Assembly: GCA_036939355.1 (NCBI GenBank)
Contig: JALLAP010000187.1
Location: forward strand, 1 to 16,952
Direction of reading: 5' to 3'
DNA: 16,952 nt
From: Thalassiosira profunda
Lineage: Eukaryota > Bacillariophyta > Thalassiosirophyceae > Thalassiosirales > Thalassiosiraceae
The translations under genes and the position numbers were made by a program. The first letter of the stretch is position 1. Each line of letters opens with the position of its first letter. The notes beneath the pieces were generated by a model that had not been told where the DNA came from, ran no database searches, and worked only from the letters and a program-made list of their open reading frames with translations. Positions 16,057 to 16,952 of this stretch are shown in pieces.

Positions 16057-16952
16057 CTACGAAAGCGAAGCCTTCATTTCAACCTGTTCCTCCTCGCCCT
16101 GGCGCGACGCAAGCACACCCAAGTCGTACACCACGCTCTCTCCTGCGTCACGCAACAGTGCCTTGGCCTCGTCCACCACATCCTTCTTCACGATGAGGAC
16201 CATCCCGATGCCACAGTTAAATGTGCGCAGCATCTCGTGATCATCCAAGCCACTGATCTGCTTCATCCAGTTGAAGACGCTGGGGAGGGGCGGGTGGCCG
16301 GTGATTTCCGCCTTCACATTCGAGGGCAGACTGCGCGGCAAATTCTCGAGAAGGCCACCGCCCGTGATGTGCGCCAGCCCCGTCAGCATTTCTTTCTTGA
16401 GCAATGGGAGGCAGGCCTTGACGTAGATTTTCGTGGGCGTCAAGAGCGAGTCTCCAATGGTGCCGGCAGTCTTGTCCCAGGGGCACGAGGATTCGTAGTC
16501 CAGGTTCGCTTTCTCGACGAGCTTTCGCACCAGACTGAACCCATTGCTGTGAATTCCACTGCTGGGCAGTCCAAGGAGGACGTCTCCAGCGGCGACGTTT
16601 TTCGGCAGGACCTTGTCTTTCAGAACCGCGCCAACGCTGAAGCCGGCCAGATCGTAATCCCCAGGCGCATACATGGAGGGCATCTCTGCCGTCTCTCCTC
16701 CAATCAACCCACATCCAGACTGCTTGCACCCGTCAGCAATGCCCCGCACGACAGCAGCAGCCTCCTCAACATCGAGCTTTCCCGTGGCAAAGTAATCCAG
16801 GAAGAACAAGGGCTCGCCACCCGCCACGATGAGATCGTTGACGCACATGGCCACCAGATCGATGCCCACGGTCTCGTGCTTCTTGGTCATGTGGGCAACG
16901 CGCAGCTTCGTGCCGACGCCGTCCGTGGCCCCGATAATGATCGTGTTTTCAG
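16057..16952 (-). CDS. purM: AIR synthetase (phosphoribosylformylglycinamidine cyclo-ligase), 3' part
   Basis: The enzyme closes the imidazole ring of purines: FGAM plus ATP gives AIR. The visible 297 C-terminal residues contain the family landmarks in order: GATDGVGTK, DLVAMCVNDLIVAGGEPLFF, LIGGETAEMP, YDLAGFSVGAV, GLPSSGIHSNGFSLVR and HITGGGLLENLPR. The protein ends with a short acidic tail before the TAG at 16059-16057. The start lies beyond the right edge; roughly the first 50-80 residues of a stand-alone enzyme are missing. Because the AIRS domain is C-terminal, the whole gene is either a stand-alone PurM or a GARS-AIRS fusion like yeast Ade5,7; a vertebrate-type fusion with GART after AIRS is excluded by the stop. 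It converges on the beta-glucanase gene with 68 bp between stop codons. No intron is seen in this part. Confidence 0.95.
   Translation of the reverse strand, partial: ENTIIIGATDGVGTKLRVAHMTKKHETVGIDLVAMCVNDLIVAGGEPLFFLDYFATGKLDVEEAAAVVRGIADGCKQSGCGLIGGETAEMPSMYAPGDYDLAGFSVGAVLKDKVLPKNVAAGDVLLGLPSSGIHSNGFSLVRKLVEKANLDYESSCPWDKTAGTIGDSLLTPTKIYVKACLPLLKKEMLTGLAHITGGGLLENLPRSLPSNVKAEITGHPPLPSVFNWMKQISGLDDHEMLRTFNCGIGMVLIVKKDVVDEAKALLRDAGESVVYDLGVLASRQGEEEQVEMKASLS

Noticed and set aside
16241..16729. 162-codon minus-strand frame within purM
   Set aside because: It overlaps the well-supported AIR synthetase frame and has no features of its own.

Overview
The window is nuclear DNA of a GC-rich, small-genome eukaryote. 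The real genes carry short (70-83 nt) GT-AG introns, with donors such as GTGAGT and GTGCGT and pyrimidine-rich acceptors ending in CAG, CTCAG or TTTAG. Exon joining at these sites restores long open frames. The Cys-rich tail of the beta-glucanase resembles modules I associate with diatoms and other stramenopiles, and there is a short internal run of TTAGGG-type telomere repeat. I infer a heterokont (stramenopile) alga or a close relative; the lineage is inferred, not proven.

Layout. Positions 1-5135 hold no intact gene that I can defend. The region contains two diverged copies of a 1-1.3 kb segment (about 800-1790 and 2890-4140). Both look like decayed minus-strand spliced genes with a matching donor/acceptor pair. 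Between them sits a roughly 420-bp MITE-like element with 29-30 bp terminal inverted repeats (2080-2502). Positions 5136-7179 (+) encode a two-exon, 655-residue protein whose C-terminal half shows an HxD...H...R pattern suggestive of a 2-oxoglutarate/Fe(II) dioxygenase. Its 3' end converges on a two-exon, 1160-residue minus-strand gene (7539-11104) with a Mutator-like (MULE) transposase core and a SWIM-like zinc finger. The gap between these two genes holds a 29-bp tandem repeat array, each full unit carrying TGACTCA, followed by telomere-type repeats that stop about 20 bp from the MULE stop codon. The 5' side of the MULE gene carries a 26-bp-period array of palindromes built from GAGCTACTC.

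Positions 12388-15988 (+) encode a three-exon glycoside hydrolase family 81 endo-1,3-beta-glucanase with an N-terminal signal anchor and a Cys-rich C-terminal tail. Its 3' end converges, 68 bp apart, on the 3' part of an AIR synthetase (PurM) gene that runs off the right edge of the window.

The right quarter is ordinary host metabolism: beta-1,3-glucan turnover and de novo purine synthesis. The middle looks mobile or mobile-derived, and the left third looks like a graveyard of duplicated and transposon-invaded sequence. A palindromic TTGCAA word recurs about 15 times in the non-coding parts, including just upstream of the beta-glucanase start, and may be a core-promoter element of this genome.
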